Source of the DNA: Actinomycetota bacterium
GTDB lineage: Bacteria; Actinomycetota; Acidimicrobiia; Acidimicrobiales; JAJPHE01
Length of the DNA: 64,000 nt
Direction: 5' to 3'
Assembly (NCBI GenBank): GCA_021325435.1
Contig: JAJPHE010000087.1
Coordinates: 1-64,000, forward strand
The notes beneath the pieces are model-generated. The model made no database searches. It was given only the letters and a program-made list of their open reading frames with translations, and was not told the origin of the DNA. This document shows positions 17,552-25,310 of the stretch, piece after piece; position 1 is the stretch's first letter; each line of letters begins with the position of its first letter. The position numbers and the translations under genes were made by a program.

Positions 17552-18331
17552 TCACTGCGACCCGCTGAGGTCCTCGATCAGCTCGCGGCACACCCGCCGC
17601 AGCCGGCCGCCGAGGGTCTCGGACGGCCGGGGCGCCGGCAGGGCCGATGCGGCGGCGGCGACCGAAGTCGGATCGCCCACCAGGGTGAGGACGGCCGGCC
17701 CCGCCTGCCAGGTCAGGGCGTTCCCCCCGTCCCACCAGTAAGCGGCGGGGACCTGGGCGGCGGGCGTCTGGGCGGCAGAGGCCAAAGCGCCGGATGGGGC
17801 CCGGGCCGTCATGCCCGACGTGTCGAGCTCCCCCTTCTGCTCGTCGAGAGCGACCCGGTGGACGCCGTCGCTGTACCGGGCCAGCAGGACCCCGTTCATT
17901 TCGTACAACCCCGTCCTGCGCAGCGACCCCAGCCACGCCGGCGCCACGTAGCCGGCCGGCATGGCCCGGGGCGCGATCGGCGTCTCGGCCCGGTCGGGTT
18001 GGGTCTGGGAGATCAGGTCGACGCTGGGGGTGACCTCGCGGTTGGGGGCGGTCGCCCACATCATGCCGGCGGCGCCGGCGGCGACCCCGGCCGCCCCGCC
18101 GGCCACGATGGCCAGCACCCGCTTCAGCCGCCGGAGGAACCGGTCGGCGAGGTCGTGGGGGGGCTCGACGGGCAGCAGCGACCGCAGGGCGGCCCGGGCG
18201 TGGGAGATGGAGCTCAGCTCGGCCTGGCAGGTGGCGCAGCCGGCGAGGTGGTGGCGGACCGCCGATTCCTCGCCGGGGGGCAGCTCGCCGTCGAGCAGGG
18301 CGCTGAGCTCGTCGAGGGGGTGCTCGCTCAT
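17552..18331 (-). CDS. anti-sigma factor with N-terminal zinc-binding (ZAS) domain
   Basis: The 259-aa protein has an N-terminal anti-sigma domain with the HxxxCxxC signature (HHLAGCATCQAEL). A transmembrane helix (~90-110, LAIVAGGAAGVAAGAAGMM) follows, then a ~150-residue extracytoplasmic region. It would hold its sigma factor inactive at the membrane until a signal releases it. The start overlaps the sigma-factor stop by 4 bases (ATGA), the usual arrangement of a cognate pair. The outer domain is not one I recognise and is the likely sensor part. Confidence 0.9.
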   Translation of the reverse strand: MSEHPLDELSALLDGELPPGEESAVRHHLAGCATCQAELSSISHARAALRSLLPVEPPHDLADRFLRRLKRVLAIVAGGAAGVAAGAAGMMWATAPNREVTPSVDLISQTQPDRAETPIAPRAMPAGYVAPAWLGSLRRTGLYEMNGVLLARYSDGVHRVALDEQKGELDTSGMTARAPSGALASAAQTPAAQVPAAYWWDGGNALTWQAGPAVLTLVGDPTSVAAAASALPAPRPSETLGGRLRRVCRELIEDLSGSQ

Positions 18332-18906
18332 CGCCCGGCACCTCCGCCGAGGGAGCGCCGCAGCTGGGCCCGGCCCCGGTGGATGCGGCTGCGCACCGTG
18401 CCGACGGGGATGTCGAGGGCGGCGGCGATCTCCTCGTAGGAGAGGCCGACCACATCGCAGAGGACCACGGCCACGCGGAACTCGTCGGGCAGGGCGGTCA
18501 GGGCCGCCTGGATGTCGGCGCCGATCGACTCGCCGATGTGCACGTCCTCCGCCGGCGGGGTCTGGGGCAGCACGTCCACGGCCCGGTCGTCGAGGGGGGT
18601 CTCGGGGCGCCGGCGGCGCCGGCGGGCCCGGTCGAGGAAGGCGTTGGTGGCGATCCGGGTCAACCAGCCCTCCATCGAGCCCGGCCGGTAGGTGCGCAAC
18701 CCCCGCCGCACCCGCAGCAGCGTCTCCTGCACCAGGTCCTCGGCGTCCTCGCGGTCGCCGGTGAGGCGGTAGGCCACGGTGTACAGGAACCTCCCGTAGT
18801 CACGGGCCACCTCCTCCCAAGTCGGAACGCCGGGTCGTCCGGTCCCTTCACCTGGAACGCCGGCGCCGTCGGCGGCGGTTCCCGACCGGGCCCGCCACGG
18901 CCTCAC
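18328..18906 (-). CDS. ECF RNA polymerase sigma factor (SigE/RpoE-like)
   Basis: The ~192-aa protein has sigma region 2 (RFLYTVAYRLTGDREDAEDLVQE, WLTRIATNAFLDRARR) and region 4 (LPDEFRVAVVLCDVVGLSYEEIAAAL, GTVRSRIHRGRAQL). The ORF track start at 18981 lies inside the upstream LLM gene. I prefer GTG at 18906, which overlaps that gene's stop in GTGA, although the first ~35 residues are low complexity and the true start could be later. It is followed by its anti-sigma partner. ECF pairs of this type usually control envelope or oxidative stress responses and often themselves. Confidence 0.9.
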   Translation of the reverse strand: MRPWRARSGTAADGAGVPGEGTGRPGVPTWEEVARDYGRFLYTVAYRLTGDREDAEDLVQETLLRVRRGLRTYRPGSMEGWLTRIATNAFLDRARRRRRRPETPLDDRAVDVLPQTPPAEDVHIGESIGADIQAALTALPDEFRVAVVLCDVVGLSYEEIAAALDIPVGTVRSRIHRGRAQLRRSLGGGAGR

Positions 18907-19610
18907 CGGCCGGGGGCGACCAGCACCAGGGAGACTCCGGATTCCGCCCAGCGCTCGGTCTCGGCCGTCAGTCGGTCCCACGGGGCCGGGGTCAGCACGC
19001 CCCGGCGGACGTCGGCCGGGTCGCGCCCGGCCCGGCCGCAGGCGGCGTCAAAGTGTCGGGTGAGCACGGCGAGACGGTCGGAGTCGCCGTAGTCGCCGGC
19101 GGCCAGCCAACCGTCGGCCCGGGCGGCCGCCAGCTCGACCAGGGCCTGGCTGGAGCCGGCGATCCAGAGCGGAGGGTGGGGCCGTTGCGTCGAGGGGGGC
19201 AGGCACCGGGCCCCCCGGGCCGAGGCCAGCCGGCCCGAGTAGTCAAAGGGTCCGCCGGCCATCAGGCCGCCCAGCACGTCGAGGACCTCGGCCACGTCAG
19301 CCGGATCGGCGCTGCTCCCCGGGCCGCCGCCGACCGCCACCTCGAGGCGCCCGTGGGAGATGACGTCCAGACCGGCCAGCTCCTTGGCCAGCACCGTCAG
19401 CGGGCGCCGGCCGACAGCCACCCCGGCCATACCCAGCCTGACGTCGACCAACTGCGACAGGGCGGCCAAAACGGGCACCGGGTCGCCGGCCTCGGGCAGC
19501 CACACCGAGGCGGCCCCGGCGTCGACCGCCCGCTCGGCCTGCTCCCTGACCCGCCGCCAGGCGCCCGGGCTGGAGCCGGGGTCGAGCACCACTCCCAGCT
19601 CGGGGGCCAT
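18903..19610 (-). CDS. LLM-class flavin-dependent oxidoreductase (short form)
   Basis: The 235-aa protein resembles luciferase-like monooxygenases of the F420/FMN-dependent class. Matching segments are DVRLGMAGVAVGRRPLTVLAKELAGLDVISHGRLEVAVGGG and HPPLWIAGSSQALVELAAARADGW. At 235 residues it is shorter than the usual ~280-340, lacking parts of the insertion regions. The substrate and cofactor cannot be told. It is the first gene of the sigma/anti-sigma unit through a 4-base overlap, so it may be cotranscribed with them. It is divergent from the formiminotransferase-like gene by 35 bases. Confidence 0.82.
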   Translation of the reverse strand: MAPELGVVLDPGSSPGAWRRVREQAERAVDAGAASVWLPEAGDPVPVLAALSQLVDVRLGMAGVAVGRRPLTVLAKELAGLDVISHGRLEVAVGGGPGSSADPADVAEVLDVLGGLMAGGPFDYSGRLASARGARCLPPSTQRPHPPLWIAGSSQALVELAAARADGWLAAGDYGDSDRLAVLTRHFDAACGRAGRDPADVRRGVLTPAPWDRLTAETERWAESGVSLVLVAPGR

Positions 19611-19645
19611 GACGCCGAGAGTAGGGCTGCGCGACGCTCGGGCCG

Positions 19646-20452
19646 GTGCTGGAGTGCGTGGTGAACCTGAGCGAGGGCGGCCGGCGCCAGCTCGTCGACG
19701 AGCTGGCCGCCGCCGCCGGCCGCTCGCTGCTCGACGTTCACTCCGACCGCGATCACAACCGCTCGGTGCTGACCCTGGCCGGCCCGTCGGTGGAGGAGTC
19801 GGCCCGGGCTTTGACCGCCGCCGCCGTCACCCGCCTCGACCTGCGCTCCCACACCGGCGCCCATCCCCGTCTGGGGGTGGTGGACGTGGTGCCGTTCGTC
19901 CCCCTCGAGGGGTCGACCTTGGCCGACGCGGTGGGAGCCCGCGACTCCTTCGCGGCCTGGGCCGCCGAGGAGCTCGGCCTGCCCTGCTTCCTGTACGGCC
20001 CCGAGCGTTCGCTGCCCGACGTCCGCCGCCTGGCGTTCAGCGGGCTGGCTCCGGACCGGGGGCCGGGCCGCCCCCACCCCACCGCCGGGGCGGTGGCGGT
20101 CGGGGCCCGGCCGCCGCTGGTCGCCTACAACCTGTGGCTGGTCGACTCGGGCGAAGCGGCCGAACGGGAGGCCAGGCGGCTGGCTCGGGAGCTCAGGGGG
20201 CCGGCGGTCCGGGCCCTGGCCTTCCGTCTCGGAGGCTCGCTGCAGCTGTCATTCAACCTGATCGACCCGCTGGCCGTGGGCCCGGCCGAGGTCTACGACT
20301 CGGTGAGCCGCTCAGCCGCCGTCGCCCGGGCCGAGCTGGTCGGCCTGGTGCCCCGGGCTGTGCTGGGGCGGATCGACCCCGCCCGCTGGGCCGCGCTCGA
20401 CCTGTCGGAGGAGAGGACGATCGAGGCCCGGGTGGAGGCGTTGGGGGGCTGA
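19646..20452 (+). CDS. glutamate formiminotransferase-like protein
   Basis: The 268-aa protein matches the N-terminal formiminotransferase domain of FTCD. It has MLECVVNLSEGG at the start, the SDRDHNRSVLTL catalytic-histidine region and SHTGAHPRLGVVDVVPFVPL. The enzyme family transfers a formimino group from N-formimino-glutamate to tetrahydrofolate in histidine degradation. No other hut gene is here, so the physiological role may differ. The GTG start at 19646 fits the family N-terminus exactly. The cyclodeaminase domain is absent. The gene ends convergently with whiB at a hairpin. Confidence 0.88.
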   Translation: MLECVVNLSEGGRRQLVDELAAAAGRSLLDVHSDRDHNRSVLTLAGPSVEESARALTAAAVTRLDLRSHTGAHPRLGVVDVVPFVPLEGSTLADAVGARDSFAAWAAEELGLPCFLYGPERSLPDVRRLAFSGLAPDRGPGRPHPTAGAVAVGARPPLVAYNLWLVDSGEAAEREARRLARELRGPAVRALAFRLGGSLQLSFNLIDPLAVGPAEVYDSVSRSAAVARAELVGLVPRAVLGRIDPARWAALDLSEERTIEARVEALGG

Positions 20453-20454
20453 GA

Positions 20455-20473
20455 GCGGGCTGGTTCAGCCCGC
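20455..20473. terminator. hairpin between convergent genes
   Basis: GCGGGCT and AGCCCGC form a perfect 7-bp stem with a GGTTC loop, placed just after the formiminotransferase stop and across the whiB stop codon. Position fits a bidirectional terminator; no T-tract follows. Confidence 0.5.
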
Positions 20474-20746
20474 GGTGGCCTGGCGGCGGGCCATGGCCCG
20501 GGCCCGGCGGATGCGCCGGCGCTCGCGCTCGGACAGCCCGCCCCAGATACCGAACTTCTCGCCGTTGGCGAGGGCGTATTCAAGGCAGTCCTCACGCACC
20601 ACGCAGCCGCGGCACACCTCCTTGGCCTCGCGCGTCGACGCCCCTCTCTCCGGAAAGAAGAGGTCGGGGTCAACTCCGAGGCAGTTGGCCTGGTCCTGCC
20701 AATTGCGGGCCTGGCGGCTGGTAGCAGCCGGGGACATTGCTTGCAT
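20465..20746 (-). CDS. WhiB-family Fe-S transcriptional regulator (second copy)
   Basis: The 93-aa protein has the four cluster cysteines: one in QDQANCLGVDPDLFFPE and three in VCRGCVVREDC. The GIWGG turn and the basic C-terminal helix ERERRRIRRARAMARR are also present. The longer N-terminus and WQDQANCLGVDPDLFFP recall the WhiB2/WhiB1 side of the family, but assignment by eye is uncertain. It is distinct from the copy at 17301. A perfect 14-base palindrome and a second inverted repeat lie within 70 bases upstream of the ATG and are candidate operators. Confidence 0.93.
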   Translation of the reverse strand: MQAMSPAATSRQARNWQDQANCLGVDPDLFFPERGASTREAKEVCRGCVVREDCLEYALANGEKFGIWGGLSERERRRIRRARAMARRQATAG

Positions 20747-20770
20747 CGGTGGCCTCCCTCGTCTCGCACC

Positions 20771-20784
20771 GATGTAATTACATC
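20771..20784. promoter_or_regulatory. perfect AT-rich palindrome upstream of whiB
   Basis: GATGTAATTACATC is a perfect 14-base palindrome, starting 24 bases before the whiB ATG in an otherwise GC-rich region. Shape and position suggest a homodimeric regulator site overlapping the promoter or 5' leader. The regulator is unknown. Confidence 0.45.
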
Positions 20785-20789
20785 CGTGT

Positions 20790-20816
20790 CATCTTCACCC
20801 GGCCTACCCGAAGATG
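20790..20816. promoter_or_regulatory. second inverted repeat upstream of whiB
   Basis: CATCTTC and GAAGATG are perfect 7-base arms separated by 13 bases, immediately beyond the 14-base palindrome on the promoter side of whiB. On the minus strand TTGCAT precedes it at promoter-like distance. It is a candidate regulatory site or RNA hairpin. Confidence 0.35.
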
Positions 20817-20900
20817 CAAGAGGTGAATCGAAATTCAACGAGGAAATTCCAGGAAGGTCCGAATAGCCCGCAAAAGCGACAAAGCCCGCGGCGGGTGCCG

Positions 20901-22916
20901 TCAGGCGCTGCGGCCGTGGGAGCGCAGGGCGCGGCGCTGCTCGATGAAGTCGACCAGCACGTAGTCGCCGAGCGTCTCCGGGGTCGTGAAGAAGGCCCGG
21001 CCCTGATTGAGGCGGGTGAGCTTCTCCACGAAGTCCTTCAGGTAGCCGGTGGCGTCGAGCATGAAGGTGTTGATCCGGATCCCCTCGCGGGTGCAGCGGG
21101 CCACCTCGGTGAGGGTGGCCTCCACCGTCTCGTGCACGGGCGGGTAGTGGAAGAACACCTCGCCGTCGGCCATCACGTGGGCGGTGGGCTCGCCGTCGGT
21201 GATCATGATGATCTGCTTGGTGCCGGTCTGGCGGGCCAGCATGCGGCGCGACAGCAGGAAGGCGTGCTGCATGTTGGTGCCGTAGACGAAGTCCCACGAC
21301 ACCTCGGGCAGCTGCTCGGGCTTCAGCTCGCGGGCCACCTCGGAGAACCCGACGATGCCCAGGTAGTCGCGGGGGAACTGGGTGGAGATGAGCGAGTGCA
21401 GCGCCATGGCCACCTTCTTGGCGGCGAGGAAGTTGTCGCGCATCGGCATCGAAAGCGACAGGTCGACCATGAGCACGGTGGCGGCGCGCGTCACCGTCTC
21501 GGTCCGCTCCACCTCGAAGTCCTCCGGCGAGAGCTGCACCGGTATGCCCCCGCCGGTGCGTTGCAGGGCGTTGCGCACGGTGCGCTCGATGCTGAGGTTG
21601 AACGGGTCGCCGAAGGCGTAGGGCTTGGTCTCGTAGGCCCGCTCGTGGCCCACGCCGACCCGGTCGGCCTCGTGCCGCCCCAGCCGGTCGCGGGCGAGGC
21701 GCGAGAACAGATCGGACAGGGCGTTCTGGCCGATGCGGCGCATGCCCCGCGGGGTCAGCTCGAAGCGGCCCTCGCGCTGCTCGATGAGGCCGGCCTCCTC
21801 CAGCATCTTGGCCAGCTCCGACAACCGCTCCAACGACCGGGCGGCGTCGTCACCCAGCAGCTGGCGGGCCCGGTCCACGTCGACGTCGGCCAGGGCGCCG
21901 GGGCTGGACGCCGACCGCATCAGGTTCTCCAGCTGGTCCATGTCGCCCAGCTGGTCCATCAGGGCGGCGGCCTCGGCGAAGCCGAGCGGATCCTGGCCGG
22001 AGAAGTTGTAGCGGCGGTCCCACCCGGCCTGCGGGAAGGCGTTGCGCAGGTTGGCCGAAAGGCGGTCGACCTGCCAGCGCAGGTCCATGTCCTCCAGCAG
22101 CTGGTTGGCCAGGCCCTGCAGCTGGGCCCGCTGCTCGGGTGTCATCGAGTTGAGCAGCGACTGCATGGCGGCCATCTGCTCGGCCAGCTGCTCGAGCAGC
22201 TCGTCGAGGCTCTGGGGATTGCCGGGGAAGAACTCGCCGAACTGCTCCATGAACTGCTCGAAGGTGGGGTCGAGAGGCTCGCCCGCCTCGCGCTGCTCGA
22301 GCATGCGGTTCAGGGCGTTGAACATGTCCTTCATGGCCTGCATCTGCTCGGGCGTGGTGTTCTGCATCGCCCCGGCCATCTGGTTGAAGTAGCTCTGCAT
22401 CAGCTGCTGGCGCAGCTGGTCCATCAGCTCCTCGAAGCGCTCGCGGGCCTCGGAGGAGGTGAACTCGTACTCCTGCAGGGCCCGCACCTGGCCGGCCAGG
22501 TCCGGGGGCACCATGTCCAGCTGCAGCCGGCGCTCCTGGGCGACCGACTCGGTCACCTCCTGACGCCGCTGGTCACCCGACTGGCGGGCCTCCTCGACCA
22601 GCTGGTCGATGGCCTGGCGCTCCATGTCCATGACCTCGCGCAGGTCCTGGGCGATGTCGTCGTAGACGCCGCCGAGGTCGTAGCGCTCGAGCTCCTCGCG
22701 CCGGCGCTTGCGCAGCTGCTCGAGGATCTGGCGCATGCCCTGGACCCGCTCCCCGTTTCGGTCGCGGAACCCCGACTGCATGAGCCGGCGCAGGGCGGCG
22801 TTCAGGTCGCCGTGGTAGAGCAGGTCGTCGGTGATCTCCGACAGGACGTCGTCAGCGTCGAGCTCGAAACCGACCTGGGTGCCGTCCCAGCGCGAGTAGC
22901 TGAACCGGGGGCTCAA
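20901..22916 (-). CDS. VWA-domain protein paired with BchI-like ATPase
   Basis: The 671-aa protein has a long helical Gln/Glu-rich N-terminal two-thirds (~1-460). A von Willebrand A domain follows with an intact MIDAS: VDLSLSMPMRDNF, a later threonine in FVYGTNMQ, and MITDGEPTAHV. It resembles the ChlD/CobT-like partner of MoxR/BchI ATPases. From memory it matches mycobacterial Rv0959 in length and pairing. Such pairs act as AAA+ chaperone and adaptor for metal insertion or complex remodelling; the substrate is unknown. The TTG start lies 4 bases after the ATPase stop, so the two are coupled. Confidence 0.85.
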   Translation of the reverse strand: MSPRFSYSRWDGTQVGFELDADDVLSEITDDLLYHGDLNAALRRLMQSGFRDRNGERVQGMRQILEQLRKRRREELERYDLGGVYDDIAQDLREVMDMERQAIDQLVEEARQSGDQRRQEVTESVAQERRLQLDMVPPDLAGQVRALQEYEFTSSEARERFEELMDQLRQQLMQSYFNQMAGAMQNTTPEQMQAMKDMFNALNRMLEQREAGEPLDPTFEQFMEQFGEFFPGNPQSLDELLEQLAEQMAAMQSLLNSMTPEQRAQLQGLANQLLEDMDLRWQVDRLSANLRNAFPQAGWDRRYNFSGQDPLGFAEAAALMDQLGDMDQLENLMRSASSPGALADVDVDRARQLLGDDAARSLERLSELAKMLEEAGLIEQREGRFELTPRGMRRIGQNALSDLFSRLARDRLGRHEADRVGVGHERAYETKPYAFGDPFNLSIERTVRNALQRTGGGIPVQLSPEDFEVERTETVTRAATVLMVDLSLSMPMRDNFLAAKKVAMALHSLISTQFPRDYLGIVGFSEVARELKPEQLPEVSWDFVYGTNMQHAFLLSRRMLARQTGTKQIIMITDGEPTAHVMADGEVFFHYPPVHETVEATLTEVARCTREGIRINTFMLDATGYLKDFVEKLTRLNQGRAFFTTPETLGDYVLVDFIEQRRALRSHGRSA

Positions 22917-22920
22917 CGGG

Positions 22921-24324
22921 TCAGCCCCGCCCCCGGTAGGTGGCCTTGCCGGCGGCGGCTTCCTTGTTCAGCCGCTTGGACAGGTGCAGCCCCTCGAGCA
23001 CGAACTCCATGGCGCTGGCCACGGCGGCGGGCGTCTCGCTGCCGGCCAGGTCCATAACCGGCGCCTTGAGCACCGGCATCGACGCCAGGGCGTCGACGTA
23101 GGCCTTGGAGGCCACGTCGTCGCCGGCGTGGACGACCGTGCCGTCGTCGAAGGCCAGCACCACGTCGCGGAAGCGCTCCATCGGGCAGTGCTCCTTGAAC
23201 ACCGTGAGCACGGCCTGCTTGAGCAGCTGCTCGATGACCCGCTCGTCGCGGCCCTCCTCCAGCGTCTCGATCTCGACCTTGCCGGCGGTGGAGGAGACCA
23301 GCGCCTCCAGGTCGCTCACCCGGGGCACCACGTCGGGCTCGCCCGCCCGCAGGGCCCGGCGGGCGGCGTTGGCGACCAGCGTCTCGTAGTTGGCGATCGA
23401 GAGTCGCACCGACACGCCCGAGCGCTGGTTGATCTTCGAGCTGGACCGGGCCAGGTGGGAGAGGGTGGCGATGACCTCGGCCATGAAGTCGGGGACCTGG
23501 ACCCGGAGGCCGGAGCCCTGCAGGGGCAGGGCCTCCTGGCGGACGACACCGAGCTCGGTCTCCACGTCCAGGGGGTAGTGGGTGCGGATCTGGGCGCCGA
23601 AGCGGTCCTTCAGCGGCGTGATGATCCGGCCCCGGTTGGTGTAGTCCTCCGGGTTGGCCGAGGCGACCAGCATCACGTCGAGGGGCAGGCGGATCTTGTA
23701 GCCCCGGATCTGTACGTCGCGCTCTTCGAGCACGTTCAGCAGGCCGACCTGGATCCGCTCGGCCAGATCCGGCAACTCGTTGATGGCGAAGATGCCCCGG
23801 TTGGTGCGGGGCACCAACCCGTAGTGAATGGTGAGCTCGTCGGAGAGGTAGCGGCCCTCGGCGACCCGGATGGGGTCCACCTCCCCGATGAGGTCGGCGA
23901 TGGACGTGTCGGGGGTGGCCAGCTTCTCGCCGAAGCGGTGGTCGCGGTGCACCCATTCGACGGGGGTGTCGTCACCCTTCTCGGCGATCAGGTCTCGGGC
24001 GTGGCGGCTGACCGGATGGTAGGGGTCGTCGTTGATCTCCGAGCCGGCCACCACCGGCAGCCACTCGTCGAGCAGGCCCACCAACGAGCGGATCATGCGG
24101 GTTTTGGCCTGGCCCCGCTCCCCCAGGAAGATCACGTCGTGGCCGGCGAGGAGGGCGTTCTCCAGCTGGGGCAGGACGGTGTCCTCGTAGCCGACCACCC
24201 CTTCGACCAGCGGCAGGCCCCGGCGGATCCTGTCCACCGCGTTGCGGCGGACCTCCTCCTTCACAGGCACCGATTGCCATCCGCTCTCGCGGAGCTGGCC
24301 GAGGGTCGCAGGTCGAGAGCTCAT
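22921..24324 (-). CDS. BchI/ChlI-like (MoxR-type) AAA+ ATPase
   Basis: The 467-aa protein has Walker A GERGQAKTR (~80), a Walker B region FAINELPDL with Asn in place of the usual first Asp, sensor region ASANPEDYTNRGR and arginine segment LKDRFGAQIRTHYP. The ORF track starts 108 codons earlier in unrelated sequence. ATG at 24324 (MSSRPATLGQL) gives the family length. It works with the downstream VWA protein, as ChlI does with ChlD, and resembles mycobacterial Rv0958. I believe the Asn-Glu Walker B is typical of this subfamily. No tetrapyrrole genes are near, so a magnesium chelatase role is unlikely. Confidence 0.87.
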   Translation of the reverse strand: MSSRPATLGQLRESGWQSVPVKEEVRRNAVDRIRRGLPLVEGVVGYEDTVLPQLENALLAGHDVIFLGERGQAKTRMIRSLVGLLDEWLPVVAGSEINDDPYHPVSRHARDLIAEKGDDTPVEWVHRDHRFGEKLATPDTSIADLIGEVDPIRVAEGRYLSDELTIHYGLVPRTNRGIFAINELPDLAERIQVGLLNVLEERDVQIRGYKIRLPLDVMLVASANPEDYTNRGRIITPLKDRFGAQIRTHYPLDVETELGVVRQEALPLQGSGLRVQVPDFMAEVIATLSHLARSSSKINQRSGVSVRLSIANYETLVANAARRALRAGEPDVVPRVSDLEALVSSTAGKVEIETLEEGRDERVIEQLLKQAVLTVFKEHCPMERFRDVVLAFDDGTVVHAGDDVASKAYVDALASMPVLKAPVMDLAGSETPAAVASAMEFVLEGLHLSKRLNKEAAAGKATYRGRG

Positions 24325-24349
24325 ATGGCCCGAGCCTACGCTCCCGATC

Positions 24350-25147
24350 GTGGCCCGGCCTCCCGCCCCCCCCGAGCTGCGGGCCCTCCTCGGGCTTCTC
24401 GCCGCCTCCGTGCTGGTGGCCGACGTCGCCGGCGTGGTGGTGCTGGGCCATGCCGGACCGGGCGCCACCGTGAGGGTGGGCGGCGCGGTCACCTCCACGA
24501 CCGTGCGCACCGGTGCGCCCCTCGGACCCGGGCAGTCGGTCGTCGACGGCACGATCACCGGCCTGGACGCCGACGGCGCCACCGGACCCCCGCTCGCCAC
24601 CCCCTTCGTCGTCACCGTGCCGGTCCGGGGGCGGGGCCAGGCGATCATCTACCACGCCCGGGTCGGCACCAGCGACGACGACATCTTCTGGAACGCAGGC
24701 GTGCCGCTGTCGGTGACCGGCCAGGGGGCGCTGGTGCCCGGTCGCGACCAGGTCCACGTCGACCCGACCGGCGCCACCTGGTTCCTCGACGGGGCCGAGC
24801 GGCTCCTCGCCCCCGGCAGCTACCACATCTCCGCCACCGTCGGCGTGGGCCCCGGGGGGCTGCTGACCCCGATGGACGGCGTCGACTTCACCGCCGGGCC
24901 CGACACGGTGATGGTGTCCCAGGGGGCGGCCTCCACCCACCGCGACCCGGCCGTCCTCCAGCTGGTCGGGCCGGGCACCATCGCCATGACCGGCGCCCTG
25001 AAGGTGCGCACGGCCGCCGGTCTGTCGCCCACCACCGCCCTCACCTTCGGGCCGGGGCCGTTCACCGTCACCATCACCCCCGGCCCCGGCGGCCTCACCG
25101 TGCACGCCCTCCTCAGCGGCCACCTGGCCCCCGCCCCACCGCCATAG
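24350..25147 (+). CDS. hypothetical secreted or membrane-anchored protein
   Basis: The 265-aa protein has an N-terminal hydrophobic helix (LRALLGLLAASVLVADVAGVVVLG) that could be a signal peptide or anchor, then a Gly/Thr/Pro-rich extracytoplasmic part with predicted beta character. No cysteines, repeats or catalytic motif are seen. I do not recognise the family. The ORF track start is inside the opposite ATPase gene; GTG at 24350 (VARPPAPPELRALLG) is preferred. Only 25 bases separate it from the divergent ATPase start, so any promoter must reach into one of the two coding regions. Confidence 0.6.
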   Translation: MARPPAPPELRALLGLLAASVLVADVAGVVVLGHAGPGATVRVGGAVTSTTVRTGAPLGPGQSVVDGTITGLDADGATGPPLATPFVVTVPVRGRGQAIIYHARVGTSDDDIFWNAGVPLSVTGQGALVPGRDQVHVDPTGATWFLDGAERLLAPGSYHISATVGVGPGGLLTPMDGVDFTAGPDTVMVSQGAASTHRDPAVLQLVGPGTIAMTGALKVRTAAGLSPTTALTFGPGPFTVTITPGPGGLTVHALLSGHLAPAPPP

Positions 25148-25289
25148 CCGGCGACTATCGATCCGAGCGGAGACCGATCTTGGACTTCTGGCGGCGGCCC
25201 GTCATAGCTTGAAGACCACGTTGCAGTGGCCGGCCGCGCCCCGTGAGAATCCGCCCCTTCCCACGCGGGTCCCGGCCCAAGGAGGACGC

Positions 25290-25310
25290 ATGATCGAGGA
25301 GAACCGGTAG
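25290..25310 (+). promoter_or_regulatory. six-codon leader ORF (MIEENR) coupled to sdhC
   Basis: ATG at 25290 has a near-ideal AAGGAGG site a few bases upstream and encodes six residues before TAG. The stop shares its last base with the sdhC GTG (TAGTG). The leader carries GAGGAG, which would serve as the sdhC ribosome-binding site. Whether it is translated is not known. Confidence 0.4.

Noticed and set aside
22921-24324. Asn in the Walker B motif of the BchI-like ATPase as a sign of inactivity
   Set aside because: I recall INELPDL-type Walker B motifs as normal in this actinobacterial subfamily, so it is not treated as a lesion.
20814-25212. Plus-strand ORFs of 747 and 742 aa
   Set aside because: They are antisense to the VWA and AAA+ genes, whose motifs are intact; the ORFs have no domain features.
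25148-25309. TTGGAC at about 25180 as the sdh promoter -35
   Set aside because: No convincing -10 lies at 16-18 bases; the nearest TAGCTT is 19 bases away and poorly matched. Promoter position left open.
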